DNA of 22,985 nt from Verrucomicrobia subdivision 6 bacterium (GTDB lineage: Bacteria > Verrucomicrobiota > Verrucomicrobiia > Methylacidiphilales > Verrucolacustridaceae): the NCBI GenBank assembly GCA_945866245.1, contig CAMBGW010000007.1:1-22985 (forward strand), given 5' to 3'. The position numbers were made by a program, and so were the translations under genes. This document shows positions 7,668 to 14,855 of the stretch, piece by piece. The notes beneath the pieces were generated by a model. That model was not told the origin of the DNA, searched no databases, and saw only the letters and a list, made by a program, of their open reading frames with translations. How positions within the stretch are numbered: the first letter of the stretch is position 1; each line of letters starts with the position of its first letter.

Positions 7668-8299
7668 CAGAGTCCGCGATGGCGGAACCGATCCCAAAGC
7701 GATTCCAAAAAAGGGGGGAGGAAGAAGGCTAGATAACCTGCCAATCCAGCGATCATGCTGGGGAGGAGGATGGGTTGAAAAAGTGCAGGGAGAAAAAGAA
7801 GGGCGGAGCTGACGGCGGCCACCCAACGGACCGAGAGGGCTATGGGAAGGGGAAAGAAAAAAACTTTTTGGTCTGGCAGGGTGGTTGCGAAGGCAAGAAA
7901 GAGCGAATTATGAAGATAGAAAGGATTGACGGGGACGGAGGGTTGCAAGAATGCCACGGCTACAACTGAAGCAATTCCTACCAGAAAGAAGAGATTGAGG
8001 TGGAATGAGCCCCAGGCGTCCTCAAGGGCGTCGCCGATCGACCATAAAAACCAGAGAAAAAGCAGAAGAAAGATAGGGTGGGCAGAGTTGGAGGGTACGA
8101 AAAGAAAGGTCACCAACCGCCAGTATTCGCCTTGCTCGATCTGGGCGGGGTCGAGTTTTAAGATCGAAGTGAAGCCAGGAGAGGCCAAGTTCAGTAGCCA
8201 GGCACCCGCGTTGAGTGCGACTAATCCGCGGGTTAAGTAGGGAATCGCCCAGCGACCTAGGAAATTCTCGCAAGAGTCGGTCCAGCGGGCAGGGCTCAT
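7667..8299 (-). CDS. Rhomboid-like integral membrane protein lacking the catalytic serine motif
   Basis: This 210-residue protein has about six hydrophobic helices and is recognisably rhomboid-derived. EQGEYWRLVTFLFVP (about 55-69) matches the loop-1 entry motif of rhomboids, and SIGDALEDAWGS (87-98) matches the G-x-x-x-E-x-x-W-G segment after helix 2. The protease signature GxSG expected near residues 126-137 is absent, the stretch reading PFYLHNSLFLAF, and no matching histidine is evident in the last helix. It is therefore more like iRhom or derlin-type pseudoproteases, which bind or chaperone membrane proteins. It lies between a DUF1232 gene (16-base gap) and the L,D-transpeptidase (1-base overlap), so an accessory role in the envelope is plausible. 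Its function is otherwise unknown. Confidence 0.75.
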   Translation of the reverse strand: MSPARWTDSCENFLGRWAIPYLTRGLVALNAGAWLLNLASPGFTSILKLDPAQIEQGEYWRLVTFLFVPSNSAHPIFLLLFLWFLWSIGDALEDAWGSFHLNLFFLVGIASVVAVAFLQPSVPVNPFYLHNSLFLAFATTLPDQKVFFFPLPIALSVRWVAAVSSALLFLPALFQPILLPSMIAGLAGYLAFFLPPFLESLWDRFRHRGL

Positions 8300-8315
8300 G
8301 CTCTCAGTGAGCCAA

Positions 8316-8720
8316 TCAAGGCTTTAAGGTAATCTTTTTCCAGTCGATATGTTGCGCCTGTGCGTATTTTTCAAAATCCTTTTCGTAAAGCATGAGAACC
8401 GCGCGAACGACAGCTGAGTCATCCTCAAAACTGATTTGGGCAACGAAATCGGGAATAATGTCTAAAAGGCGATGAGTATAAATAAGGGCAAAGGCGGAGG
8501 CGGCCGCCGCGGTGTAAGGGATGTCTTGATAAGCCCCTTCAGCAAAGTCTTCGACCACATCAGCGAGAAATTCGAGTTGATCGACAAGGTGTGGAAATTT
8601 CGGAGCGTGAATTTGGGTAAACTCCGCTTTGAGGAGGGGAAGACGATGAAGGAGGTTCTTCATAATGCGTGGAGAAACGCGGGAAGAGCCTCGTTGCGCA
8701 AAAAATGTACTTTCGGCCAT
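8316..8720 (-). CDS. DUF1232 (YkvA-like) family protein
   Basis: A 134-residue protein whose central part (about 62-115) fits the DUF1232 domain. It has a hydrophobic helix IPYTAAAASAFALIY, then LLDIIPDFV (85-93) corresponding to the family's Y-x-L-x-P-x-D-x-I-P-D signature, then the acidic FEDDSAV (98-104). The function of the domain is not established; members are small membrane-associated proteins. It is the first gene of the envelope operon that continues with the rhomboid-like protein, L,D-transpeptidase and symporter, and it diverges from pepF across 82 bases. The ATG at 8720 gives a hydrophilic N-terminus with no signal peptide. Confidence 0.8.
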   Translation of the reverse strand: MAESTFFAQRGSSRVSPRIMKNLLHRLPLLKAEFTQIHAPKFPHLVDQLEFLADVVEDFAEGAYQDIPYTAAAASAFALIYTHRLLDIIPDFVAQISFEDDSAVVRAVLMLYEKDFEKYAQAQHIDWKKITLKP

Positions 8721-8802
8721 GGGGTTATCTTGGGGGAAAGTAGTCAGAACGGCAAGCGGAGGAGAAGATGGTGCGCGGAAAAGAGTAAGGCAATGTGTTC
8801 TG

Positions 8803-10632
8803 ATGATTCTTGATGCAGCACCTCAACCAGTTCGAAAGGTTCCTCAGCGTTCCGAGGTCGCGGAGGGAGACACGTGGGATCTCGGGCCCCTTTTTGCGGA
8901 TGCGCCGAGCTGGGAGAGTGCCTTCGAGAAGTGCAAAGGGATGAAGGGCAGGATGCTTTGTTGGAAAGGAAAGCTAGCCAACCCTGTTGAGCTGGCCCAA
9001 GCCTTTGAAGAGGAGCGAGAGATCGATCTTCTGATGGAAAGAGTGGGACAGTATGCGAGCTTACGGGTTTCCGAGGATGAAGGGGATGGTGCGGCACGCG
9101 ATCGCTCCCTCCGCCTGGATCACTTGAGCACTGAGCTGGCTGAGGAAACCTCCTGGATGCTCCCTGAAATCATGCGAATCAATGAATCCGACTGGGCGAA
9201 ACTGATGCAGCACCCGAAATTAACCGAGTGGACGGGTAAGCTGGAAAAAATTCGTCGGTACCGGCCACATATTTTGGGTGAGGGGGAGGAAAGGATTCTC
9301 TCGCTTGTCGGACCTGTTTTGGGTGGGCCGGACGAGATTTTCAGCCAACTGACCAATGTGGACTTCCGCTTTGGCAAAGTGTCTGATGAAGGAGGTCAAG
9401 AGGTCGAGCTGAGTCACGGAACCTTTGCTTCACTTCTTCAGCGGAGAAGTAAGGAAGTGCGGCGCGCGGCCTGGACCCAGTACTACACAGAATTCGAAGA
9501 GCATGCTTGTACCCTCTCGGCCTCGTTGGCCGCCTCGGTGAAGGGGGATGTCTTCCGGGCGAAAGCGAGGAGACATACCAGTGCGCGTGCTCAGTCCCTT
9601 TTTCCTGATCGGGTGCCGGGCGCGGTTTACGACAAGCTGATTGGAACAGTGCGCGCTAATCTGCAGCCGCTGCAAAAGTACCACCGCTTACGCAAGAAAG
9701 TTTTGGCACTCTCGGAGTTAAGAGCCGCGGATTTGCAAGTGCCGCTAGTGGGTGCGATGCAGAAAAAAACAAAGTATGAGGAGGCGGCCAGGCTGGTGAC
9801 GGAGGCGTGTCGGCCATTGGGAAATGAGTACGTTGGGGTTCTGGAGAAGGGCTTAGGGTCGTCTCGTTGGGTCGATCGGTATGAGAACAAGGGCAAGCGT
9901 AGTGGGGCTTTCTCCAGCGGTAGTTATCGGAATCCCCCCTATATCTTAATGAACTACCGCGAAGATGTTTTGTCGGACGTTTATACTTTGGCTCACGAAG
10001 CAGGTCATTCGATGCATTCATGGTTAAGTCATCGGGCACAGCCCTATCAAGATTCCCACTACCCGATCTTTTTAGCCGAAGTTGCCTCTACCTTTAATGA
10101 GGAGCTTTTAACCCATGCCTTTTTAGAGGGAGCAGCCAAGGGAGACCGTCAGCTACGTGCCTACATTCTCAATCGTCAAATCGATGACATTCGCGGCACG
10201 CTGTACCGACAAGTGATGTTCGCTGAGTTTGAGCAGAAGATTCACGAAGCGGAAGAGAAGGGGCTGGCCCTTACTCTGGACTTCTTTCGAATCGCCTATC
10301 GGGAGCTTTTGGAAAGTTATTTAGGAGAGGTTTTGGAGATTGAGGCTCCTTTAGAGCTGGAGTGTTTGCGGATTCCTCATTTTTATAGCGCCTTCTACGT
10401 ATATAAATATGCGATTGGGTTATCTGCTTCGATTGCGCTATCTCATCGCGTGCTTCAAGGAGAGAAGGGGGCGGTGGATCGGGTGATGACCTTCTTGAGG
10501 TCGGGTGGCTCCCGTCCACCTTTGGATACCTTACGATTGGCAGGGGTGGATATGGAAAGCTCAGAGCCGGTGGAATCCGCTCTGAAGCTGTTTTCGGATC
10601 GTGTGGATGAGTTGGAGATGATCTTAGGGTGA
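8803..10632 (+). CDS. pepF: M3-family oligoendopeptidase F-type zinc metallopeptidase
   Basis: This cytoplasmic zinc endopeptidase degrades short peptides. The catalytic helix is TLAHEAGHSMHSWLSH, with the HExxH zinc motif at 398-402. The third zinc ligand is E426 in FLAEVASTFNEELL, the spacing and wording of the PepF subgroup of M3. IDDIRGTLYRQVMFAEFE and the C-terminal HFYSAFYVYKYAIGLSASIA are also family hallmarks. The frame is open further upstream into the divergent DUF1232 gene, but the ATG at 8803 gives 609 residues, the normal size, so I use it; a modest GTAAGG lies 12 bases upstream. Its TGA overlaps the GTG of rlmH (GTGA), so the two are translationally coupled. Confidence 0.93.
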   Translation: MILDAAPQPVRKVPQRSEVAEGDTWDLGPLFADAPSWESAFEKCKGMKGRMLCWKGKLANPVELAQAFEEEREIDLLMERVGQYASLRVSEDEGDGAARDRSLRLDHLSTELAEETSWMLPEIMRINESDWAKLMQHPKLTEWTGKLEKIRRYRPHILGEGEERILSLVGPVLGGPDEIFSQLTNVDFRFGKVSDEGGQEVELSHGTFASLLQRRSKEVRRAAWTQYYTEFEEHACTLSASLAASVKGDVFRAKARRHTSARAQSLFPDRVPGAVYDKLIGTVRANLQPLQKYHRLRKKVLALSELRAADLQVPLVGAMQKKTKYEEAARLVTEACRPLGNEYVGVLEKGLGSSRWVDRYENKGKRSGAFSSGSYRNPPYILMNYREDVLSDVYTLAHEAGHSMHSWLSHRAQPYQDSHYPIFLAEVASTFNEELLTHAFLEGAAKGDRQLRAYILNRQIDDIRGTLYRQVMFAEFEQKIHEAEEKGLALTLDFFRIAYRELLESYLGEVLEIEAPLELECLRIPHFYSAFYVYKYAIGLSASIALSHRVLQGEKGAVDRVMTFLRSGGSRPPLDTLRLAGVDMESSEPVESALKLFSDRVDELEMILG

Positions 10633-11060
10633 AACATCGGGTCTGCTGTATTGGGCGACCAGGTGGTTGGGCGAAGGAAGCTGGAGATGAATTTATCAAG
10701 CGAATCGGCCGATTTGGAACATTGGATTGCGTTTTTGTCAAAGAGGGAGCCCATGCGGAAAGAGAGATGTTGGAGCAGAGGGAGGGTTGGTGGTCGATCT
10801 GCCTGGATGCAAAAGGTGAGGCGCTGAGCACAGAAGGGTGGAGAAAGGAGTGGGAGAGGTTAGAGCGAGCAGGCCGGACAAAGTTGGTGTGGCTCATTGG
10901 TGGAGCGGAGGGGCATTCCGAGAAAGTACAGTCGAGCTGTGATGCAATTCGCTCGATGGGTCCACAGACCCTGTCTCACGATTTGGCATGGGTTGTTTTG
11001 CTTGAGCAGATTTATCGGCTGGAGAGTTGGAGGGCAGGGCATCCCTATCACCGAGCATGA
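10629..11060 (+). CDS. rlmH: 23S rRNA (pseudouridine1915-N3)-methyltransferase RlmH
   Basis: RlmH is a SPOUT-class methyltransferase that uses S-adenosylmethionine to methylate pseudouridine 1915 in helix 69 of 23S rRNA, acting on assembled 70S ribosomes as a homodimer. The trefoil-knot motifs are present: LVWLIGGAEGHSE (SAM loop), LSHDLAWVVLLEQIYR, and the C-terminal HPYHRA needed for activity. At 143 residues it is slightly shorter than the usual 155 or so, with a compact middle region and no sign of truncation. The GTG start overlaps the pepF stop by four bases, and its own stop overlaps the DUF983 start as ATGA, placing it in the middle of a tightly packed operon. Confidence 0.95.
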   Translation: MKHRVCCIGRPGGWAKEAGDEFIKRIGRFGTLDCVFVKEGAHAEREMLEQREGWWSICLDAKGEALSTEGWRKEWERLERAGRTKLVWLIGGAEGHSEKVQSSCDAIRSMGPQTLSHDLAWVVLLEQIYRLESWRAGHPYHRA

Positions 11061-11494
11061 GTAGTGAAAAACAGCCGAGAACCGTGCAGAAGGCCCTGCT
11101 CTACACTTTGCGTGCTTTGCGACTGCGTTGCCCTACCTGCGGCAAGCGTCCGATGTTTCTGCCATGGGCAAAAGTGAGGACCTTGGGCGATTGGTTTACG
11201 CCTTTGGATGGGTGTCCTCGCTGTGGTTACGCTTACGATCGAGAGCCAGGTTACTTCCTCATGGCGATTTGGGGGGTCAATTATGGTGTGATTGGATTGG
11301 GATCGATGACCGCTTATTTCGTTTTACGATCATGGACCTCTATCCCATACACCGCGCTGCTTTTATTTTGTGTCCTACCCGCGCCTCTATTGAGCATTTT
11401 GTTTGCCAGGCATGCTAAATCACTATTTCTTGCGCTGGATCATTTCTTCGATCCCCATATTCGCCACAAAAAAAACGAAAAGAAAATCGATTAG
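11057..11494 (+). CDS. DUF983 membrane protein with two zinc-finger-like CxxC motifs
   Basis: A 145-residue DUF983-type protein. A basic N-terminus leads into LRCPTCGKRPMF (C25, C28) and GCPRCGYAYDREPGYF (C53, C56), two CxxC pairs that could hold one zinc ion. Two hydrophobic helices follow (about 67-90 and 98-118), then a charged, lysine-rich tail. The biochemical role of the family is unknown. The ATG at 11057 overlaps the rlmH stop by four bases; an earlier in-frame ATG at 11027 lies inside rlmH and is less likely. The CxxC pairs face the same side as the N-terminus, probably the cytoplasm. Confidence 0.85.
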   Translation: MSSEKQPRTVQKALLYTLRALRLRCPTCGKRPMFLPWAKVRTLGDWFTPLDGCPRCGYAYDREPGYFLMAIWGVNYGVIGLGSMTAYFVLRSWTSIPYTALLLFCVLPAPLLSILFARHAKSLFLALDHFFDPHIRHKKNEKKID

Positions 11495-11534
11495 TCTTGT
11501 CAATCTTCCCGCGGGAGGGTGTAAATAGACACGC

Positions 11535-12509
11535 ATGCCTGAAGGAACGGTTTCGAAATTTATTGATCATCATTATCGGCATTTTAATGCCGCTGTTGTC
11601 AAGGATGCTGCGTTGGCTTATCGGAAACACATCGCAGATGGCGGCAGGATGTTGGTTTCCCTAGCAGGCGCGATGAGTACGGCAGAGCTGGGGCTATCCC
11701 TCGCTGAGATGATTCGCAAGGACAAGGTGCATGCAATCAGTTGTACGGGTGCGAATTTGGAGGAGGACGTCTATAATCTTGTGGCGCACGATCATTATCG
11801 GCGGATTCCTGAGTATCGACATTTAACCTCCAAGGACGAACAGAAGCTTCTGAAGGATCACCTGAATCGGGTTACCGACACTTGTATTCCTGAACATGAG
11901 GCCATGAGGCGTATTGAGGGCGTGATCATGGAGCTTTGGAAAAAAGATGATCAGGCAGGAAATCGCCGCTTTCCCCATGAGTATTTCTTTGAGGTTTTGC
12001 AAAAAGGTTTACTGAAGAAGCATTATCAGATTGATCCAAAGGATTCTTGGATGGTGGCGGCGGCGGAGAAGAATCTACCTATGGTTGTACCTGGGTGGGA
12101 GGATTCCACCCTTGGAAACATGTTTGCTGCGGCCTGTATCCAGAAAACTGTAGGCTCACCGCAAATTGTGAAAAGTGGGGTGGAGTACATGATTGCCTTT
12201 TCCGACTGGTATCAGAAAACCCAGAAAACCCCGCTTGGCTTCTTTCAGATCGGTGGAGGAATTGCGGGAGATTTTCCGATCTGTGTTGTTCCGATGTTGC
12301 ATCAGGATCTAAAGAAACCAGGGGTGCCGCTTTGGGGTTATTTTTGTCAGATCAGCGATTCGACGACCAGCTATGGATCTTACTCTGGCGCTGTGCCGAA
12401 TGAGAAGATTACTTGGGGTAAGTTAGGATCGGAAACACCGCGATTTGTGATCGAATCGGACGCTACCATAGTAGCTCCCTTGGTCTTTGCCTACGTCTTG
12501 GGTCAGTGA
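11535..12509 (+). CDS. Deoxyhypusine synthase-like protein (bacterial DHS family)
   Basis: A 324-residue NAD-dependent aminobutyl-transferase family protein. Eukaryotic and archaeal deoxyhypusine synthase moves the aminobutyl group of spermidine onto a lysine of eIF5A, via an enzyme-lysine imine. Here the ISCTGANLEED segment (68-78) matches the family's NAD-site T-T-A-G-G-x-E-E-D, and the C-terminal GSYSGAVPNEKITWGK (281-296) keeps the imine lysine as K296 (human K329). However, the K-H-H-I segment bearing the catalytic histidine is replaced by GGGIAGDFP (240-248), and the aspartates of the spermidine site appear as tyrosines (Y280, Y283). Bacteria lack eIF5A, so the acceptor is probably a small amine (as in homospermidine synthesis) or an unknown protein. 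It follows DUF983 after 40 bases; no polyamine gene is nearby. Confidence 0.88.
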   Translation: MPEGTVSKFIDHHYRHFNAAVVKDAALAYRKHIADGGRMLVSLAGAMSTAELGLSLAEMIRKDKVHAISCTGANLEEDVYNLVAHDHYRRIPEYRHLTSKDEQKLLKDHLNRVTDTCIPEHEAMRRIEGVIMELWKKDDQAGNRRFPHEYFFEVLQKGLLKKHYQIDPKDSWMVAAAEKNLPMVVPGWEDSTLGNMFAAACIQKTVGSPQIVKSGVEYMIAFSDWYQKTQKTPLGFFQIGGGIAGDFPICVVPMLHQDLKKPGVPLWGYFCQISDSTTSYGSYSGAVPNEKITWGKLGSETPRFVIESDATIVAPLVFAYVLGQ

Positions 12510-12516
12510 CCGACGT

Positions 12517-13485
12517 TTAGGTTTTTACGCCTGTTCGAATTTCAAATAGGGAGGAGACCGATTCCCCTTCGTGGATACGCAGAATGGCCTGCCCTAATAA
12601 CGGGGCGACACAGAGAACTTTCGTAGGGACACCGGGAATTTCTACTTGGGGTGTCGTGTTCGTCGTAATGAGCTCTTTGATTTTGCACTTTCTCAGGCGC
12701 TCTTTTCCTACGTCACCCAAAACCGCATGCGGAATCCCCACATAGATATCTTTTGCTTTGTGTTCGCGCAGAATTTCTACGGCAGAGCAAATGGTTCCTG
12801 CTGTCTCCGTGATATCATCTACTAAAAGCACGTTCTTTCCGTTTACATCTCCGATCAAGTGAGTGGACTGCGTTTCGGAGGCATTGAGACGCTTCTTGCT
12901 GACAATGGCCAAGCCGGAGTTGAACATCTGGGAGTAGGCAGCGGCCATTTTCATCCCCCCAATATCAGGAGTGACAACAACGAGATCCGGAATTTTCTTT
13001 TCCTCGATATAGTTGTAAAAAATTGGGGCACAGAAAAGATGGTCCACAGGGATATCGAAGAAGCCTTGGATCTGTTGCGCGTGAAGATCCATGGCTAAGA
13101 CTCGGTTGACGCCGGCTGCTACGAGGAGGTTTGCGACCAGTTTCGCCGTGATGGGAACGCGCGGTTGATCTTTCCGGTCTTGGCGGGCATAGCCGAAGAA
13201 GGGCAAGACTGCGGTGATACGAAATGCGGAGGCACGTCGGGCTGCATCCACCATGATCAACAGTTCCATGAGATTTTGATTGGTGGGCGGGCAGGTGGGC
13301 TGAACGATAAAAAGATCATTTCCGCGAATGTTTTCATCAAATTTCACGAATGTTTCCCCATCCGGAAAAGTAGTTACGGTCGCTTTCCCGAGCGGCATTT
13401 TCAGGTAACTCGCAATTTCTTTGGCGAGCGCCTGGTTCGCATTTCCAGCGAAGATCTGTAGCCGGTTGCCGAAGATGGAAGCCAT
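12517..13485 (-). CDS. prs: Ribose-phosphate pyrophosphokinase (PRPP synthase)
   Basis: Prs makes 5-phosphoribosyl diphosphate from ribose-5-phosphate and ATP, feeding purine, pyrimidine, histidine, tryptophan and NAD synthesis. Visible class I motifs are FPDGETFVKF, PFFGYARQDRKDQPRVPITA (ATP site), MDLHAQQIQGFF (132-143) with the divalent-metal aspartate and histidine, and the flexible catalytic loop SKKR (196-199). The PRPP-binding loop DDITETAGT is at 223-231; the last segment varies from the textbook D-D-x-x-D/S-T-A-G-T, with glutamate before the alanine-glycine turn. The 322-residue length is standard. It lies 50 bases after the YjbQ-family gene and is the last gene of the long minus-strand run. 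It ends seven bases from the convergent DHS-like gene, with no obvious terminator. Confidence 0.96.
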   Translation of the reverse strand: MASIFGNRLQIFAGNANQALAKEIASYLKMPLGKATVTTFPDGETFVKFDENIRGNDLFIVQPTCPPTNQNLMELLIMVDAARRASAFRITAVLPFFGYARQDRKDQPRVPITAKLVANLLVAAGVNRVLAMDLHAQQIQGFFDIPVDHLFCAPIFYNYIEEKKIPDLVVVTPDIGGMKMAAAYSQMFNSGLAIVSKKRLNASETQSTHLIGDVNGKNVLLVDDITETAGTICSAVEILREHKAKDIYVGIPHAVLGDVGKERLRKCKIKELITTNTTPQVEIPGVPTKVLCVAPLLGQAILRIHEGESVSSLFEIRTGVKT

Positions 13486-13535
13486 TCTTTTTTTATAGAT
13501 TTGTATCGGGCAGGGGGGAAGTGGGAAAGGGGGGG

Positions 13536-13952
13536 TTATTCGCCGACGATCTTAACAAGAACCTTCTTGTCCCTCTTTCCATCGAACTCCCCATAAAAGA
13601 TCTGCTCCCAAGGCCCAAAGTCCAAACGGGACTTGGACACTGCGACAACCACTTCACGACCCATGACGGACCGCTTTAAGTGGGCATCGGCGTTGTCTTC
13701 TGCCCCATTATGGTGGTATTGGGAGTGGGGTTTCTCAGGGGCAAGTCTTTCAAGCCAGGCTTCAAAATCGGCATGAAGTCCAGACTCGTTGTCATTGATA
13801 AAGACTGAAGCCGTGATGTGCATTGCGTTGACTAGGCACAAGCCCTCCTGAATCTTGGATTCGGCAAGGGCGGAAACGATTTGGGGTGTGATATTGAGGT
13901 AAGACCGACGGGTCGAGGTATGGAAAGTAAGTTCCTTACGGAACGACTTCAC
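13536..13952 (-). CDS. yjbQ: YjbQ-family (UPF0047) protein, secondary thiamine-phosphate synthase type
   Basis: A 138-residue member of the widespread YjbQ family, small trimeric proteins that bind zinc; some have weak thiamine-phosphate synthase activity but the physiological role is open. The whole chain follows the family closely: LTFHTSTRRSYLNITPQI, GLCLVNAMHITASVFIND (H45), SQYHHNGAEDNADAHLKR (79-94) with the clustered metal-binding His/Asp residues, and DFGPWEQIFYGEFDGKRDKK. The start is GTG, overlapping the peroxiredoxin stop by four bases (GTGA), and gives the N-terminus expected for the family. It sits between an exported peroxiredoxin and prs. Confidence 0.93.
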   Translation of the reverse strand: MKSFRKELTFHTSTRRSYLNITPQIVSALAESKIQEGLCLVNAMHITASVFINDNESGLHADFEAWLERLAPEKPHSQYHHNGAEDNADAHLKRSVMGREVVVAVSKSRLDFGPWEQIFYGEFDGKRDKKVLVKIVGE

Positions 13953-14464
13953 TTAGCGGAGAGAGTGTCGAGTTGATCCAGGACGACTTTGGCCTGATCT
14001 TTGGTGGAACCTTTTGGGTCCCGCCAAACAAGTTTGCCATCCCGAAAAAGAAAAGCGGATCGCTGGGCGAAACCAAAAAGACCTCCCACCCCGAAGGCTT
14101 GGATAATTTTATTTTCTGAATCTGCAAGTAGGGGGTAGGGGAGCTTATGGTCGGTGGCAAACTCCTTTTGGGATGATACTTGATCCGCGCTGATGCCGAG
14201 AATCTTTACGCCCCGTTTCGTCAGGTCTGCGCTGCTATCCCGAAGACTGCACGCTTGGGCGGTGCAACCTGGGGTATTGGCTTTGGGATAAAAAAACACA
14301 AGAAGAAAGCCCTCTTTACCATACTCTGGAAGATTGATGAGCTGACCTTCTTGATCCTTTGCGCTGAGGGCTGGGATCGGGGATCCAAGGTTCATGGTGG
14401 TTTCGGCGATTCCCTGTGAAAAGAAGAGTCCGCCGATGAGGCTGAGCCAGAAGCGGCGAATCAC
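13949..14464 (-). CDS. Exported peroxiredoxin, BCP/PrxQ type
   Basis: A thiol peroxidase that reduces H2O2 and organic hydroperoxides. The N-terminus, IRRFWLSLIGGLFFSQGIA (about 2-20), reads as a signal peptide, so the enzyme is probably periplasmic, unlike the classic cytoplasmic Bcp. The thioredoxin-fold catalytic segment is FFYPKANTPGCTAQACSLRD, with peroxidatic C67 in TPGCT and resolving C72 five residues later, the PrxQ arrangement. GISADQVSSQKEFA and KLPYPLLAD follow as in Bcp. The GTG start overlaps the stop of the Cys-rich membrane-protein gene (GTGA), and its own stop overlaps the YjbQ start. A reductant would have to come from a periplasmic thiol partner; the upstream Cys-rich protein is one candidate. 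Confidence 0.9.
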   Translation of the reverse strand: MIRRFWLSLIGGLFFSQGIAETTMNLGSPIPALSAKDQEGQLINLPEYGKEGFLLVFFYPKANTPGCTAQACSLRDSSADLTKRGVKILGISADQVSSQKEFATDHKLPYPLLADSENKIIQAFGVGGLFGFAQRSAFLFRDGKLVWRDPKGSTKDQAKVVLDQLDTLSAK

Positions 14465-14847
14465 TTTTTGGACTGAGCCGACATATCCGACATCATTTTC
14501 TTCTCAAGCGCCTGGTAATTTTTCCGGGCCTGAGGAATTGTGGAGCTGGAGGCAACACGGTCTGCCAGCTTGGCAAGGTCCGGCATTGTTCTCTCAAGCT
14601 GCTCGCTCAGCTTTTCCGCATTGGAGCTGGCGAGGGGCAAGTCATTATTGACCAGCGCGGTATCCAGTTTGGCCATGGTGGAAGTGACAGGACAGGCTTC
14701 CGAATACATCGGGCATCCACTCATCATGGGACAATTGTTCAGCAGGAGAACAGCCGCTAGGAAGCCGACAGCTCCAGCGATCAGAAGGGGGAGGTAACAA
14801 TTCTTTTTAGGGGCGGTTTCTTTGGTAGGGACTGGTTTTTTTGCCAT
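14461..14847 (-). CDS. Membrane-anchored hypothetical protein with repeated Cys-Pro motifs
   Basis: I do not recognise a named family. The 128-residue protein has a lysine-rich cytoplasmic start (1-16), one transmembrane helix (about 18-36), and just outside it a compact motif CPMMSGCPMYSEACP with cysteines C39, C45 and C52, each followed by proline, plus several methionines. The rest (56-128) is charged, probably helical, with a heptad-like pattern (MAKLDTALVNNDL, LEKKMMSDMSAQ). The Cys/Met-rich juxtamembrane patch could bind copper or another soft metal, or exchange disulfides. Its stop overlaps the start of an exported peroxiredoxin, and thyX ends eight bases before it. A distant likeness to DUF3347-like helical domains is possible but unproven. 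Confidence 0.7.
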   Translation of the reverse strand: MAKKPVPTKETAPKKNCYLPLLIAGAVGFLAAVLLLNNCPMMSGCPMYSEACPVTSTMAKLDTALVNNDLPLASSNAEKLSEQLERTMPDLAKLADRVASSSTIPQARKNYQALEKKMMSDMSAQSKK

Positions 14848-14855
14848 GGCGAAAT

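Noticed and set aside
7668..7826. A 53-codon upstream extension of the L,D-transpeptidase frame
   Set aside because: It lies within the rhomboid-like gene in another frame and would bury the clear signal peptide that starts at the ATG at 7667.
8665..8802. A 46-codon upstream extension of the pepF reading frame starting at an ATG at 8665
   Set aside because: It runs antisense through the start of the DUF1232 gene, encodes no PepF-like sequence, and the ATG at 8803 already gives a normal-length protein.
10271..10897. A 208-codon open frame antisense to the end of pepF and to rlmH
   Set aside because: Low-complexity Ser/Pro/Arg-rich product with no recognisable domain, fully opposite two well-supported genes; typical of a shadow frame.
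11507..11516. Perfect palindrome TCCCGCGGGA between the DUF983 and DHS-like genes
   Set aside because: Ten bases with no loop and no T-tract, so not a terminator; too short to call an operator without a second copy.
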